The notes under the pieces: model-generated | Databases searched by the model: none | What the model was told of the DNA's origin: nothing | Seen by the model: only the letters and a program-made list of their open reading frames with translations | Made by a program: the position numbers and the translations under genes | Assembly (NCBI RefSeq): GCF_019279795.1 | Contig: NC_056745.1 | Location: 504,279,250-504,343,249, forward strand | Direction: 5' to 3' | DNA length: 64,000 bases | DNA from: Protopterus annectens | Taxonomy: Eukaryota; Chordata; Ceratodontiformes; Protopteridae | Shown here: one piece after another, positions 1 to 12,149 of the stretch | Numbering within the stretch: the first letter of the stretch is position 1 | Layout of the letters: each line of letters opens with the position of its first letter

Positions 1-194
1 TCGGCATTTACTGTGGTCAGTGTTGTGATTTCTGAACAATTTCTTCGGATATCTGCACTTTCGGCCACAGTAGTGTCGAACATGTGATAGTAAACCTATA
101 TACATATAAGGATAGTAGACTCTATATATATATATTACTTCTAACTACTTGGAGGGTGTATTTTCTTGTTTTCAGAGGTTATAAAGGCCGACAG

Positions 195-2760
195 CCAAGA
201 ATTAAAGAAATGCTCCGATTGATTGTGGATACAAGCTCCCCCTCAAGATTCATACTCCCTATGCGTTTACTGTTTGAATGCCACTCATCTAGACATGCAG
301 TGTCAGTCCTGTGCTTCATTCAGCTCTACAAACCAGGAGAAAGAGAAAAATTAATTGTGAAGGATCTTCTTCCCCCCCAGACAAGACCTGCTGTACCTTC
401 CATTTCTTCCACTGCCTCATCTCCAGCAAGCAAAGACAAGAGGGCCCAGGGAGATGCAGAAAGACAAAGGAGAGTGAAAGAAGGAGAGAGAGATTGAGAA
501 ACAGAAGCAAAAATACAAAGAGAAGGAAAAGATAAAGGAAAAGGAAAAATCAGACTCAAAAAATTCTCAAAAGTGCTCTCTGGATCTGAAAAGTACTTAG
601 ACATTTGGAACCAACAGTTCTCGGATCAGTTTGTCACCCTCTCAGCCCCAGCTCTCTCCACACCAGAGTCCCAGACTACACCCGCCTATCCTCCAAGAAT
701 GAAGGTACTTAAAACCACCTTCGGTAGCACTGTCAACTTGGTCATCCAGAAGTCTGGCCAAGCAAGATGTTGACAGGATAATGAGGAAACTCCTTATAAC
801 ACAGATCCAGCTCAGGGCTCTCTTAGTACCAACTTTAGGGAATGTACCAAGTGTTGGGCCATCTACACCTCTTCCTTTTCCTTATCCAGACCCAGTCTGC
901 CCTTAGAACTCCACTATCTTGGATCTGATCTGTCCCAGAGCACCTTTGCTGGAGCTGTCAGTCCTAATTACTTCAGCAGGTTCCAATCTTCTTTAAGCTC
1001 TGATATGTTCGAATCGGAACAGACTTGGAGCCAATGCTTCATGGCAGTGGCTCGAGGGGATGGGTCGATACCAAAGCTGTTACAGTCATCTCTCCCCTCA
1101 GTGCCTTGGCAGCTGACAGCTTGGCACAGAGATTGACCTAAGGGTTGAGACCCTAGCTCTGATATGTTCAAATCGGAACAGACTTGGAGCCAATGCTTCA
1201 CGGCAGTGGCTCGTTGGGATGGGTCGATACCAAAGTTGCTACAGTCATCTCCCCCCCCCTCAGTGCCTTGGCACCTGACAGCTTGGCACAGAGATTGAGA
1301 CCCTCCGTTCTGAGACTTGCTTACTTTCTGAGTGCAGGAGGGCTCCAGCAGAGCCTACGATGTTCTTCAGCCTTTGAGGCTTTTGAGTGGGTCTTTGTGA
1401 TACTGAGGGAGAAGGTGCATCCATCCAGTTTGGTTCCATGTGAAGCTCAGCAGAATCAGCTTCAACTTCATGTCTCCCCATCAGATGGGGACAGTCAGTT
1501 CCACAGGCTTCCCAGACTACATGCTACATTAGCTCCCAGTCTGCAGTCTGAGTCAGAATTTTCCATGCTCTCCCAGAAATTGGCTCACACGAAACAGATC
1601 TGAAAGTGTATGCATTTAGACTCTTGCCCAGAGTCTTTCATGGAAGACAGACTTGGATGAAGGCAAAGGCTCCCTTAGATCCCCCTCTGAAGACATCACT
1701 TTTGGTGAGATCCTCGACTAAATGAAGTATATATAGAGAGAGAGAGAGGGACTGTCCACTGATAACCCTTCTCCAGATAAATCTGTGTTCCTGAAAGCCT
1801 TTGGTTCTGGCTTAGCTTTGTCCTGGGTAGTACCACTCATTGACCCACTCATTGATTTGATGACTCAATGGGTGTGGAAAGACACTGACATGATGGAATC
1901 CATCCTCAAGAATGCTGATCGGTATTTGGATGCTGCCAAAATCCTAACACACAGCAGCAAAAGTCTACTGGTGGGTGCGATAGTGGTAGCGGCAGCCACA
2001 AAAAAGGAACAATCTGAGGAAAATTCTTTGGTCCATTCCCCTAACAGAAAGTCTAGGGCTATGGCCCGATTTGGGAAACATACGTACGCATTAGCAACTT
2101 TCACACTTAGTCCTGAATTACCTAGCCCATGTCACCACATTTCAGAGAGACATGACCTTGGAGATTTTCAAATTTCTCTTTCTCAGGTAACCTGCCTGTG
2201 GATGTTCAGAAGACAGTGGACTCTCAGTTACTACCCCCCAGCCTACTTCCAATGTAGCCAAGCAACTACTTTCTAATGCAGCTGATGGCACAGCAGCAGG
2301 CACTGGCATTACTATTCATCGGCACACCTGGATGCACCTCTGATTTTACAGAAAGGTTTAAGACTTTCTTTGTGAATGACCCTTTTGATAGCTCCACCTT
2401 ACTTGGAACAAAAGTGAAAGACACACTAACCAGTAGTCAACAAAAATCGTAAGGCTCTCTGCAGTAGGGATCTGCTTTTCCACTCCTCAGAGAACCAATT
2501 CTAGAAATCAGTTGGCTGGAAAGAAGACATAATTCCAGAAGTCACAGAGCTCTTATCACGATGCTGCTAGACCTTCTCGTGGCAGTGGAGGAGTTAACAA
2601 CAATGGATGTTACCCTAAAGGCAGAGGCAGACCACATAACCAGGGCTTCTGTGGTTTCTTTACCAACAAGTCCTTCTAGGGCCCTTAAAGGGTTGCCTGG
2701 CTGCTGCACTCTGAAGCCAGTTGGAGAGTGCTCATGTCTGCACCCATAAGCCTGGCAAAG
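195..2760 (+). pseudogene. DIRS ORF1 (gag-like) remnant
   Basis: This is a broken plus-strand ORF1. Near 250-330 the DNA aligns by eye with the Cys-rich start of ORF1 in copy B (reverse strand near 46440-46560). A lysine/arginine/glutamate-rich stretch follows at 340-570. At 1785-2276 one open segment carries VVAAATKKE and NRKSRAMARFGKHTYA, matching VVAAATKKE and NKESRTMDRYGKRTFS of copy B. Segments at 2290-2460 continue the same homology (DGTAAGT, FNDPFD-like and KVKDTL-like stretches). The family role is inferred to be a structural, nucleic-acid-binding protein of the retrotransposon particle. Several frame changes and stops rule out a functional product. Confidence 0.6.
1001..1298 (+). repeat. 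159-bp tandem duplication inside ORF1 remnant
   Basis: The stretch beginning TGATATGTTCGAATCGGAAC at 1001 recurs at 1160 with few differences (for example TTCGAATC versus TTCAAATC), giving a period of 159 bp and about 1.9 copies. The unit contains the CAGACTTGGAGCCAATGCTT and GATGGGTCGATACCAAAG stretches twice. It falls in the part of ORF1 that is also internally repetitive in copies B and B'. Confidence 0.85.
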
Positions 2761-2769
2761 CTCAACTAC

Positions 2770-4320
2770 AGACTTGAGTGCTAAACAATTTCCACAGGCT
2801 ATTCCATACCATTTTTTCTTCCTCCTATCAAGTATAAGGATGTTCCTAATGTTCTACCCAGTCAATGGGAGCTCTCAGCTGCAGCAATTTCCAAACTCTA
2901 GAAAGAATCATCCAACTGGTCCCGAAGACCAGTTAGAGTTTGGAGACTGTTCAAGGTTCTTTTTACTACCAAAGAAAACACAGGATCTCAGACCCATCTT
3001 GGACCACAGTCATTTAAATCAATAAGTCAGACAAAATTCCAGATGGAAACACACCAATCCATCTTGCCTCTGCTGAGCAAGGAATATTTGAATGTGCTCC
3101 ACAGAGCAAGGTCATCTGCCATCAAGTGAAGACTGAGCAGCATTTGAGGAGATTTCTCTATTTCTAGCTGGTAGTCAATAATTATCAATTCACAGTCCTG
3201 CCATTTAGTCTCACCACAGACCCCACAGTGTTCACCAAGATAATGGCAGTGGTGGCAACACCTCTTTGTCTGCTAGGGATCCATGTCTTCCCTTAACGTG
3301 ATGATTGACTAGTAACTTCCACCTCCAATGATTGGTTACTGCCCCATTGGAACCTTCTATTCCATATAATGCAAAACCTAGGGATCACAAGTCAACCTCA
3401 ACAAAAGCAAACTGACCCATGCTCAACAAACCAATATTATCAGTTGCCATCTTGACTCCAGTTTACAGACTGCAAAACTTCACCACTGCAGGTTACTCTT
3501 CCCTATGCTTCACAGCTACTCAGGTTCTTTACAATCCATGTCCTCCAGTAAGCTTTAATTCTCTACAATCCTCATGGTACCACTAGCCATATTTTACATG
3601 ACAGTGTTTCAGTGGACCCTAGCAGTACAATGGTCCCACATATATCATTCTATTCATACCAAAATTCTGCTCACTCAAATTTGCAGGCAAAACATTATCC
3701 TGGAGGATAACATCTCTTTCAGTGATAGAAGAAAATCCATTCCTTATGGCTCCCCCTGTGGCTGTAGAGACCACAGGCGCATCTCTTCGAGGGGGGCATT
3801 TGGAAGGGAAGACAGTTCAAGCTACTAGGTCTCATGCGGAAATCAACCTTCACATTATTGTCCTAGAGATGAGGGCAGTCCTCCTAGTGTTGCAGGTATT
3901 TCAAGATGTTCTCCCCAGGGGTGTGATATCTGTACAGACAGACAATACGTTCTTAGTGTACATCAACAAACAGGGAGGAACACGCTTATATCCCCTATGT
4001 CGAGAAGCCATGCAAGTTTGGCAATGGGCGATGTCTTCTCACCCCTAACAGCAATGCATATACTGGGTCATCCAATGTAATGGTAGACAAATTGAGCAGA
4101 AATATCTTAATGCCTTATGAAGGGGTCCCTCAATCCAACAGTGGCAACTTTGATTTTCAGTTGCTGGGTGCCAACCTTGCTGCTACCTGTTGGCATCTTA
4201 CTTAAACAACTGCAGCAGTTACTCTACACCCTGGTCCCTCCTCAAAGACAGTCACTGAGGAAAGCTCAAGTCCACAATTGGTTCCCAGGTCTCCTCTATG
4301 CTTTCCCCCATTGCCCTTGA
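2770..4320 (+). pseudogene. DIRS RT-RNase H remnant
   Basis: Plus-strand pieces of the second DIRS ORF. At 2930-3025 the reading includes FFLLPKKTQDLRPILDHSHL, matching the RT entry motif PKK.GDWRPILDLSRLN of copies B and B'. At 3722-4048 an open stretch holds the RNase H/connection block: NLHIIVLEMRAVLLVL, QTDNTFLVYINKQGGTRLYP and CREAMQVWQWAMSSH, nearly the wording of copy B'. The RT catalytic region between them is scrambled by stops and frameshifts. The family function is reverse transcription and RNA degradation; this copy cannot encode it. Confidence 0.7.
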
Positions 4321-4599
4321 TAAACAAGTTCATTCACTAAGCAGCAATGTTCAAGGCCTAGGTGATCCTCATTGCTCTTTTCTGGCTTCAACAAATGTGG
4401 TTTCCCTTCCTGTGGCCTATGTGGATTACCCAAACCTATTAACACAACTGTCTGGACTGCCTTCTCTGTACCAGAAATACAAGTTAACCACTTGGTTCCT
4501 CCAGTTATAACTTTAACCACAGATGCCAGGCTCCCTACTTCAGTTGTACAGATTATATCAGCCTCTCAAAGAGAGTCCACTACAATAATCTATCATAGC

Positions 4600-5406
4600 A
4601 AATGGAAGAAATTCTCCATCTAGGCTATGTCAAGGGGTTTAGATCCTTTTTCTGCCCCTATTCCTTTAATTCTAAAATTCCTGTTGTAACTATTCCACAG
4701 TGGCTCCAGTTATTCCCCTGCCAAAATGTAAATAGCAGCTATCTCAAGTTTTCACACAGGTCAGAATGACAACTCTGTAGCTTTCTTGAGAGTCTCTAAG
4801 GTCTTCTTGAAGGGAACTTTTCGCATATGACCACTTATCAGTGATCTTGTACCTCCATGGAACACTGCCACTATGTGACAGGCACTGACTCTACCACCTT
4901 TTGAACTGGCAGCATCAACAATTTTTCTGGTGGCAGTTAATTCAGACAAGCGGATTTCAAGCACTTTCCTGCAAGCCCCCCATTTGGTCTTTCACAAAGA
5001 CAGAGCTTCTTTAAGAACTAAATAATCTTTTCTTCCTAAGGTGGCATCAGAGACTAATTTAAATTAGTAAATAAACCTACCAGTCTTTTTTCTAAGGTTC
5101 TCAAACAAAAGTGAATGCATTTTATACATGTTGGATGTTCACTGCCAGCTTAAGTTCTATCTTCATAGCACCAAACCATTCAGGAAATCAGATCAATTGT
5201 TTGTGGCTTTCTCAAAATCTAATCTGGGCAAAGCAGTAGCTAAGGTTACTCTGCTTAAATGGTTATCTGAATGTACTTCTTTTGTTTACAATAAAAAGGG
5301 CTTATCTTTACAATCTAAACCTAAGGCTCATTCCATAAGGGCAATAGTCACGTCAACAGCCTTTTCCAGTAGGCTACTTATTGATGATATGGATCTATTG
5401 TTATGA
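4600..5406 (+). pseudogene. DIRS tyrosine recombinase remnant
   Basis: At 4890-5030 the translated DNA resembles the LPPFE...FLVAITSAKRVSEL region (first catalytic Arg) of copy B', with frame breaks. From 5128 to 5406 one open stretch gives LDVHCQLKFYLHSTKPFRKS, then KAHSIRAIVTSTAF, the His-x-x-Arg box. It stops before the catalytic Tyr block. In DIRS elements this enzyme integrates a circular DNA intermediate. The copy lacks an intact reading frame and the C-terminal Tyr. Confidence 0.75.
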
Positions 5407-5410
5407 TAAG

Positions 5411-5662
5411 TACATAACTCTCATTTTAAAGGCAATTTAAACTATATTTTCTATTTAGACAGAGTAAATTCTCCACACTACATTCAAGTAACAATATATG
5501 GTAAAATCACAATCTTATGTTAAAAACATACAAAATAGAACCATACATACAGTAAATCTATAAATGATGAAAAAAGTTCTAAAGTATTTTCCTGTCCAAA
5601 GATAAAAATAAGGCAGAGTAGCACAGTAAAATCAGGAGCAAATGATTTGCAGTTCTGACTGC
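5411..5662. other. unassigned AT-rich stretch
   Basis: AT-rich DNA between the decayed DIRS copy and the retroviral target duplication. No reading frame, repeat or RNA gene was recognised. Confidence 0.5.
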
Positions 5663-5667
5663 ATGAG
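5663..5667. repeat. target site duplication of ERV, left copy (ATGAG)
   Basis: ATGAG directly precedes the LTR start and recurs directly after the other LTR at 14747-14751. A 5-bp duplication is within the usual 4-6 bp range of retroviral integrases and defines the provirus ends to the base. Confidence 0.9.
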
Positions 5668-6425
5668 TGTCAAAGGAAAAATATACTTTAAAAATGATCA
5701 AAACATGGTAGGTTCAGGTTAAGGCACTTTAATCTTGCAGCAAGGAGACAAAAATGTGCTAATACAGAGTTTGTCTAACTAGAAACAGGAAATACTTTCA
5801 TTTTTATACACTTTCTAATAAGACATTGCCTACCAAGCTGACGTAACAAATCACAAGTCTTTTCATCATCACTTATTAACAATTAGTCTCATGAATTTCT
5901 GCTGATTTATCAATTTTTGTGAGAAACTTCCTAAGGAAAACAACGTGGCTTTGGTTACCACCGGTTAGATACATGCAATGTTGTCATTCAAGGTACTATG
6001 GTTAATTCAAGCACAAAGCTAGCAGTTCATTTCTCTAATAATCCTTTGTCTACATCATCTCTAAGCTACTGCAGCTGTACATGTTCTCATACTTCGAACA
6101 GAGCTGATTGTTTAGAATCATTACATTTACAGGATATAACATTGTTCATTCATTCTCTCCTGACCTAGCAGATAAGCACCTGCTTCTCAAGTACATTTCC
6201 AAAAGGCATAAACATGAATATTGCTGTGCTAGCAATTACTAGGTCAGAGGGCATCTTGCAAGTTTCAGAAAGCACACTGCAGTTTCAAAAAGCATCTTTT
6301 CAGTTTCATATGAAACTCAATTTATATATAAAACAGTGCATATAAAATAGAATGAAAAACGTGTTAACTCATTTAGCTTCTAATTAGCATTAAGCATACA
6401 CACATTAATACATATTTTTCTGACA
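5668..6425 (-). repeat. ERV 3' LTR
   Basis: 758 bp, starting TGTCAAAGG and ending TTTTTCTGACA on the plus strand. It matches 13980-14746 nearly base for base. Relative to the other LTR it lacks a 12-bp partial repeat near GTTTCAGAAAGCACAC. Both LTRs contain TGACGTAA, a CREB/ATF-like site. Confidence 0.95.
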
Positions 6426-6440
6426 TTTCCCCCCATGTTA
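6426..6440 (-). other. ERV polypurine tract
   Basis: Plus-strand TTTCCCCCCATGTTA directly follows the LTR. On the coding strand this is a purine run ending AACATGGGGGGAAA against the LTR, the expected plus-strand primer position. Confidence 0.85.
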
Positions 6441-6541
6441 ATACTTTTTAATTCTATTTTCAAAAAGAATAAACAGTTTGCTTCTTTTCCTAACCTCTTC
6501 CATTCCGGATTTGCAGTTCAGAAAGTCATTCAGTTTAAACT

Positions 6542-7920
6542 TTATGAAAGTGTTTCACATTCTAGCAGCTCTTCAAATTCAGTACTCTGATACATAGTCT
6601 CAGAAACTGATATATCTATAAATTCTTTGATTAATTTCTTCATGCAGGGAATTCCACAACAAACACAAACTCCTATCTGGAGTAATCCCACACCAATGGC
6701 AATCAAGATGTTCATTAGGATGGAACCCCACCCCACAAACAAATTCTGGAAAAAGTCCGTCAAGAGGGTTTGGGCCTGGTTTGGTCATGGCCGACACTTG
6801 CTATCACCTCAAGGTGGTCATTAATTTCATGCTGATGATCTGGTATAAACGTACAGCATTCTTCTTTGATTAAAGCACACGTTCCACCCCTCACCTCTAG
6901 GGTGAAGTCAAGAGCCATTCGGTTCTGGAGCACTACAGTTCTCATAGCATTCAGTTCATCAGTTATCAGTTCAAGAGCAGAGAAAGTTGCATTACTCATC
7001 ACTTCGAGAAGTTTAGACAGTTTTTGCAGCTCCCAAATCAATTTAACTGCGCCATATGCAGGTAATATGCCTGCCCATGATATAACAGCATCACTCAAGT
7101 CCATGTGCATAAGTTTGGTACCCACAGTATGATGGTCTTTCCAGCCCGCCTCGATCTGTCCCATTGGATTCTCAGGCTTTTTAACAGTCTTCTTGGTCAC
7201 ATCTCGGGTATTTTGAATATTTCCCTGAGGCAAGACTGCAGTGTGTCGTATGGCCGGGACCAGGTACCCCAAAAAACAACTGCCGGACCAATTCTCAGGT
7301 AACCATTTATATGCTTTTTTTACCATACACAAAATAACAATCCTCTACTTTAGTAGTTACTTTGTTACGAAATGACTGCCCTGCATGAAACATTTTCCTA
7401 TCTATTACAGATAACTGTTTAAAAAGTACAGGATTACGTTGCACTTGATCAAGAGTCTTATGCATGGATTTAAGAAATGAGTCGTCATAATCTGAACTAC
7501 AAGTTCCACCCAGATTGTTTGCTTTAGTATAACATTTGTATTGTACAGTCACATTACACTTGCTCCAACCCACTTGTATTGTCGTTCTTGTAGAAACATA
7601 CAATTCCCTTTTGTGTCACAGGCAAATACAGTGCTACCTTATATGCTTTAATAGATACTGTGTCAAAAAACAGATTTTCCCAGGTTCATTGACCCCTAGG
7701 GGGATAGCAGTCATTAATAACCCCCCGTATGCTGTTGGTTTGGCTGTGCAGATCCAGAAGTTTGAAACATAAAAAGTCTCAGCATACACACGTGTAATTG
7801 CCTGATAGTGTTAAAGTTCGGGTGCCAGTCTATGTTTGGTTCATCTCGTTTAATCAGTTCAACTTTTGTGGCAGGAAAAAGAACAATGTTATTAGCATAG
7901 CTATCAAAATAATCATGCAA
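6542..7920 (-). pseudogene. env: ERV env (SU and TM) remnant
   Basis: Broken envelope gene, described only. The part nearest gag-pol (7714-7920 and 7307-7603) is a short Cys-containing surface-subunit remnant. Segment 6760-7332 carries a hydrophobic stretch, a heptad-rich helix, LQNRMALDFTLEVRGGTC (immunosuppressive-domain-like) and a CX6CC motif (C-ALIKEE-CC), which marks the gamma-type disulfide-linked transmembrane subunit. Segment 6542-6763 holds the membrane anchor (ILIAIGVGLLQIGVCVCC) and cytoplasmic tail. These segments lie in different frames, with breaks near 6760-6800, 7310-7330 and 7605-7715, so no continuous product exists. The family role is receptor binding and membrane fusion. 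Confidence 0.85.
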
Positions 7921-8112
7921 GTTTTCTGAGGTTGTTCAGTGTCTCTATTCACTCTATACCTGGTCATTTTGTTCTCGTTGTACAACAGTAACAAGGTTTT
8001 TGTCCAGTTCAAAGTTCTTAACCAGTTTGCAGTGTGTCAAATGAATCCAGGATGCTCGCTCCGCGATCTTGACTGCAGTGGGTGTCGACAGTAGTACCTG
8101 GTACGGCCCTTT

Positions 8113-9359
8113 CTACTTCGGAGAACTCCAATTTTTTCTCTTCACTATCTTCACCCAGACCCAGGTGCCTGGGGCTACTGCTGCTTCCGATTTCGTTTGC
8201 TCTTTATCTGAAACAGAATTTAACTGCAAAAGTTTGTTATTCAAAAATCGCCTCATATACCCTGCAAGTGAACTGTCAGCCTCCTGCTCTGCAGACATGA
8301 GAGGTTTCCATTGAGGTGTATAATATGCCCTCCCAAACAAAACTTCAAAAGGAGTCAATCCTTTTGCATTTGGAACAGTTCTCATGCTTAACAGTGCCAG
8401 AGGTAAACAGTGCACCCAGTTCTTTTGTGTCTCACTAATCAATTTCCTAAGTTTACTCTTCAACACCCCATTATGCCTCTCTACTAATCCTGCAGATTGG
8501 GGGTGGTATGCACAGTGGTTTTTCAACTATATCCCGAAATAGCGACTAAGTTGTTGTATTGTTTGGTTTACAAAATGTGTGCCATTGTCACTATAAATTT
8601 TTTCCGGTATGCCAAAGCTAGGTATAATTTCTTTAACAAGGACCTTTGCAACAGTAGCTGCATCTGGATTTTTAGTTGGAAAAGCTTCCACCCATTTGGA
8701 AAACATATCTATAATGACAAGGCAGTACTTCTTATTTTCACATTTGTTCAGTTCTATAAAATCAATACAAATAGTATGAAACGGATACGGTGGTGTAGGG
8801 AAACTCCCTTGCTTAGGTTTTAATGCCCCTTGTGCATGATGCTGGTTACAAACTTGTTACAAACATGGCATGCTGCACAAAATTTTTGTGTGTAATTAGT
8901 AAATCCATACGTCGTAAACACTCGATTCACTAACTGTACCATCCCCCCTGTTGAGACATAGCTCTGCCCATGGCTCAACAAAGCTGCATATCTAAACAAG
9001 TTAGATGGTAGAATTGGTTTCTTCTCTTTGGAGATGTACAGTCCCTTTTCAAGGATTGTTCCTTGTTTTATCCACTTCTGTTTTGCTACATTTGTAGTAA
9101 GTGTCTGCATTGTTTTTAACATTTCTAAATCTAAAATCTCAGAAGGTTGTAATTCCTCGCTCAAAAGAAAAACTTCTGAAGCTGAAGCTGCCTGTTTTGC
9201 AGCTGTATCAGCCCTCGCATTACCTTTTGAAATTCTATCCTGTTGCTTGGTATGAGCTATGCATTTGCATATAGCTACTTTCTGAGGTAACTGAATAGAG
9301 TCTAACAAATCTAAAATAAATTGCGCATGGTTAATTGGTTTACCAGTAGATGTTATCAT
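8113..9359 (-). pseudogene. pol: ERV pol 3' part: RNase H tail and integrase
   Basis: Segment 8820-9359 continues RNase H (GNARADTAAKQAA) and holds the integrase zinc-binding region with CAACHVC near 8862-8880. The catalytic core follows toward lower coordinates. The first Asp is in CIDFIEL near 8755-8772, the second in SDNGTHF near 8572-8590, and the Glu in GLVERHNG near 8471-8489. Segment 8113-8526 gives the C-terminal part. An in-frame TAG at 8527-8529 splits the core between the second Asp and the Glu, and the segment at 9359 is in a different frame from the RT segment. The family function is strand transfer of viral DNA into chromosomes; this copy is inactive. Confidence 0.9.
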
Positions 9360-9371
9360 TCCTCCATTTTT

Positions 9372-11306
9372 TCACTGTTGCGCAAAAACATGTACAGTAG
9401 AAAAAGCATACTGACTGTCAGTAAAAATATTCACTTTCTTACCTTCTGCTAAGGTACATGCCCTTGTCAAGGCAATCAACTCTGCTGCTTGTGCAGATAA
9501 GTTGTGTGGTAAAGACTTCGTTTCTAAAATCTCGGTATCAGAAACTACTGCATACCCCACTAGGTTCTGTCCTGTAGGACCCCTCCTGCACGAGCCATCC
9601 ACATAGTATGTCACCTCGGCATCATCCAAGGGAACATCTGTAAGATCTTTTCTAGGTAGTGTCTTTTGCTCAATCTCCTGCAGGCAGCAGTGTGGTTTGC
9701 CATCTGCAGGGGTTGGGAGCAAGGTTGACAGATTTAAAGTTGTACATCGTTCAATTGTCATACGAGGTTGGCTCAACAGTATAGTCATACAGGAAAAATG
9801 TCTAGCAGGAGAAAGATATGCTACTTTTTCTTGCAGTAAAATAATTGCGACTGCATGAGGCACTCTCAATGTGAGAGGGTAGAACAATACTACTGAGGAT
9901 GAAGTCTGCACTGCCATTGCAGCTGTAACTACTGCTTGTACACAGTGGGGCAAGGATCGCGCCACTGGGTCTAACTGTGATGAATAGTAAGCTATGGGGT
10001 GTTGTTTGTCCCCATGCTGTTGTGTTAACACTGATGTCATATAACCTTGCTTACAGTCTACAGTTTGGAAAAATCGCTTATGATAGTTTGGTAATCCTAA
10101 AACTAAGGAAGATGCTATCAGTTGTTTCAGTTTGCAGAAAGCTGATTCTGCTTCTGGTGTCCACTGTAATAAATCCTGTGCTGCCATTGGCTTTTTGAAT
10201 ATCAAATTAGTCAGAGGAGCAGATTCCAAAGCATAATTTGGTATCCAACTCCAACAAAAGTTAGTAGTTCCCAGGAAGGACATCATTTCTTTCTTGGTAG
10301 TTGGTCTAGGTGCTTGTAATATTGCCGTTTTTCTGTCTTCATCTAATATTCTGCCCTCTTTGGATATTACATACCCCAGGTATTTAACCTGTTTTCTCCA
10401 AAGTTGCAGTTTGTTCTTATTTACCTTGTATCCCTGAGTAGCTAAAAATTGCAATAATGCTATGGTATCTTCTCTGCATTCTTGCTGGGTGGGGGCTGCC
10501 AGCAGAATGTCGTCTACATAAAGTAAAATCTGACTACCCTTCGGTGGAATAAATCCCGCCAGGTTACTTGCCATTTCTTGTGCAAATATCGTTGGTCTGT
10601 CACAATATCCCTGTGGTAGTCTCATATATGTATACCGTTTCCCCTGGAATGTAAATGCAAACCAATGTTGGCTGTCTGGGTGTATCGGTATTGAGAAAAA
10701 TGCATTGCTAATATCTACCACAGAAAAATACCTCTGTTGGGGTTTTAAATCATTTAATAAGGTGTGTGGATCTGGCACCGTTGGTGCCCTGGGTATGACT
10801 GCATCATTCACAGCTTGTAAATCTTGGACCATACGCCATTCCCCATTTGCTTTCCTAACAGGAAATAAGGGTGTATTACATGGTGAATCGGGAGATTCTA
10901 TTAAGACTCCTTCCTTGAGTAAGGCTGCTATTATAGGTTTGATCCCTATCTCTGCATCCTTTCTCAAGGGATACTGTCTTTTTTGAGGTCTAAATGCTGA
11001 TTTTGGAGTAATAGTAACTGGTCCTGCTGTAGGAATAAGTCCTACATCTGATTTCCCTGTTGACCAGGGAATCTCTGGTATGTCTCGTAAGGCTTTTTCC
11101 TCTTCCTCCAATAAGAGTAATACTCAGCTATCCTCACTTGCCTGTGAGTGCACAGCTGGGTTTGTCTGTGTTATCCAATTCAATTTCTGCTTCTGTACTC
11201 CTTGTTCAGAGAGTTCTAACTCTGTCTGTTTTTCCCACCTAGTGACTTTTTCTCCTAAGTCTGCCCACTTCAAATTTCTATTTTTAGTTAAGCTTACATG
11301 TGGCAA
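9372..11306 (-). pseudogene. pol: ERV pol: reverse transcriptase and RNase H
   Basis: A long open stretch (9372-11111) with the RT palm: LPQGYCDRPTIFAQEM and the catalytic YVDDILLA (codons at about 10505-10520), followed by the connection domain and RNase H (TYYVDGSCRRG and FTDSQYAF). It closes with a stop at 9372. Upstream, 11124-11306 is in the same frame but separated by an in-frame TGA at 11124-11126. The protease segment is in another frame. RT catalytic residues are visible and intact, but the polyprotein is broken on both sides. Confidence 0.92.
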
Positions 11307-11317
11307 TCGATTAGATT

Positions 11318-12085
11318 CTAAAGTGCTAAAAACTCCTGGGGCAATGAACAGCTTATTACACTGTTTCCTTCTGTGTCCCAGTACAAATTTCGTAATACTA
11401 ACCTATTAGCATGGTTTTTAAACAACTCTTGCTCATATTCTTTATCAGGTCCTGGTCTATTACAGTAATATAGAGTACAATGCAACAAATGCTGTTTGTC
11501 ACTGTCAAGGGAGGGGGATTTGCTGATGGCTATGTTCATCAGTTCTTCGGTTACTGCCCCTGGACCAGTCGTAACTAAGTCCTGGCTGTACCAATAATAT
11601 GTTTCACCCTCCGGTCGCACTACAAAAGTATCCATTTGTCGCTGTGCTTCCATACCCTGCAAAGTTGGAACTACGGCTATGCCAAATATCTGCATCAAGT
11701 CTCTGCCCAAGAGATTCACTGAGCATTTTGCAGAAACAACAATTTTGCTTTTCTGGGTCATTCCTGAAACCGGGTCAGTTATTGCTATGTCATGGGAGAG
11801 TGGCTCCCGATACAGCTGTCCATTAGCTACTTTCACTAGTATGTAATCTGGTGATTCTGAATCTTCTGGTAGTTTGGAAGGATGTATCAGGGTCCATGAA
11901 GCCCCTGAGTCACACAAAAATTTGACTTCCCTTCCCTCTACCAGAAGCGTTACTTCCGGTTTTGTGTCTGCTAAGTAGAGCTCTAGGCTCAATAATGCTA
12001 AATCCAAAATTTCATTTTCTTCATCATCTATAAATTCATGTACATCCTCTTTCCCTTCTGTCATATCCTCTACCCTTGCTACCAC
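11318..12085 (-). pseudogene. pol: ERV protease region
   Basis: An open stretch with the retroviral aspartic protease signature LCDSGASWTLIH (residues about 56-67) and the distal NLLGRDLMQ flap-helix motif, which match the expected order of a retropepsin. An acidic N-terminal tail precedes it. The frame differs from the gag segment at 12150-13022 and from RT at 9372-11306, so expression would need two frame changes; decay is the simpler reading. The family function is Gag-Pol maturation. Confidence 0.85.
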
Positions 12086-12149
12086 ATTTGCATTTGTCTT
12101 TTCCAGTTTATTCTCATCCGATGATTCCTAACTATCATATAGTCATTCC

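Larger units (their letters stand above)
1..5410 (+). mobile_element. DIRS-like retrotransposon copy C (family B-like, decayed)
   Basis: An old tyrosine-recombinase retrotransposon lies on the plus strand, opposite to every other DIRS copy in the window. In order it holds gag-like ORF1 remnants, RT and RNase H remnants and a recombinase C terminus. Each stretch resembles the family-B copies at 29996-47080 and 58466-64000, for example the VVAAATKKE block of ORF1 and the HSIR box of the recombinase. No terminal inverted repeats or internal complementary region were recognised, so both ends look lost or unrecognisable; the left end may lie outside the window. Many frameshifts and stops make this the most eroded B-type copy. 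The identity comes from similarity inside the window and from the DIRS gene order; the boundaries are approximate. Confidence 0.75.

Noticed and set aside
340-570. Lys/Arg/Glu-rich open frames resembling a nuclear SR-type protein
   Set aside because: They lie in the basic linker of the decayed DIRS ORF1 (copy C) and have no splice sites or conserved domain.
11318-12085. Programmed frameshift expression of the ERV protease
   Set aside because: No slippery site and pseudoknot were evident, and other frame breaks in the same provirus point to decay.
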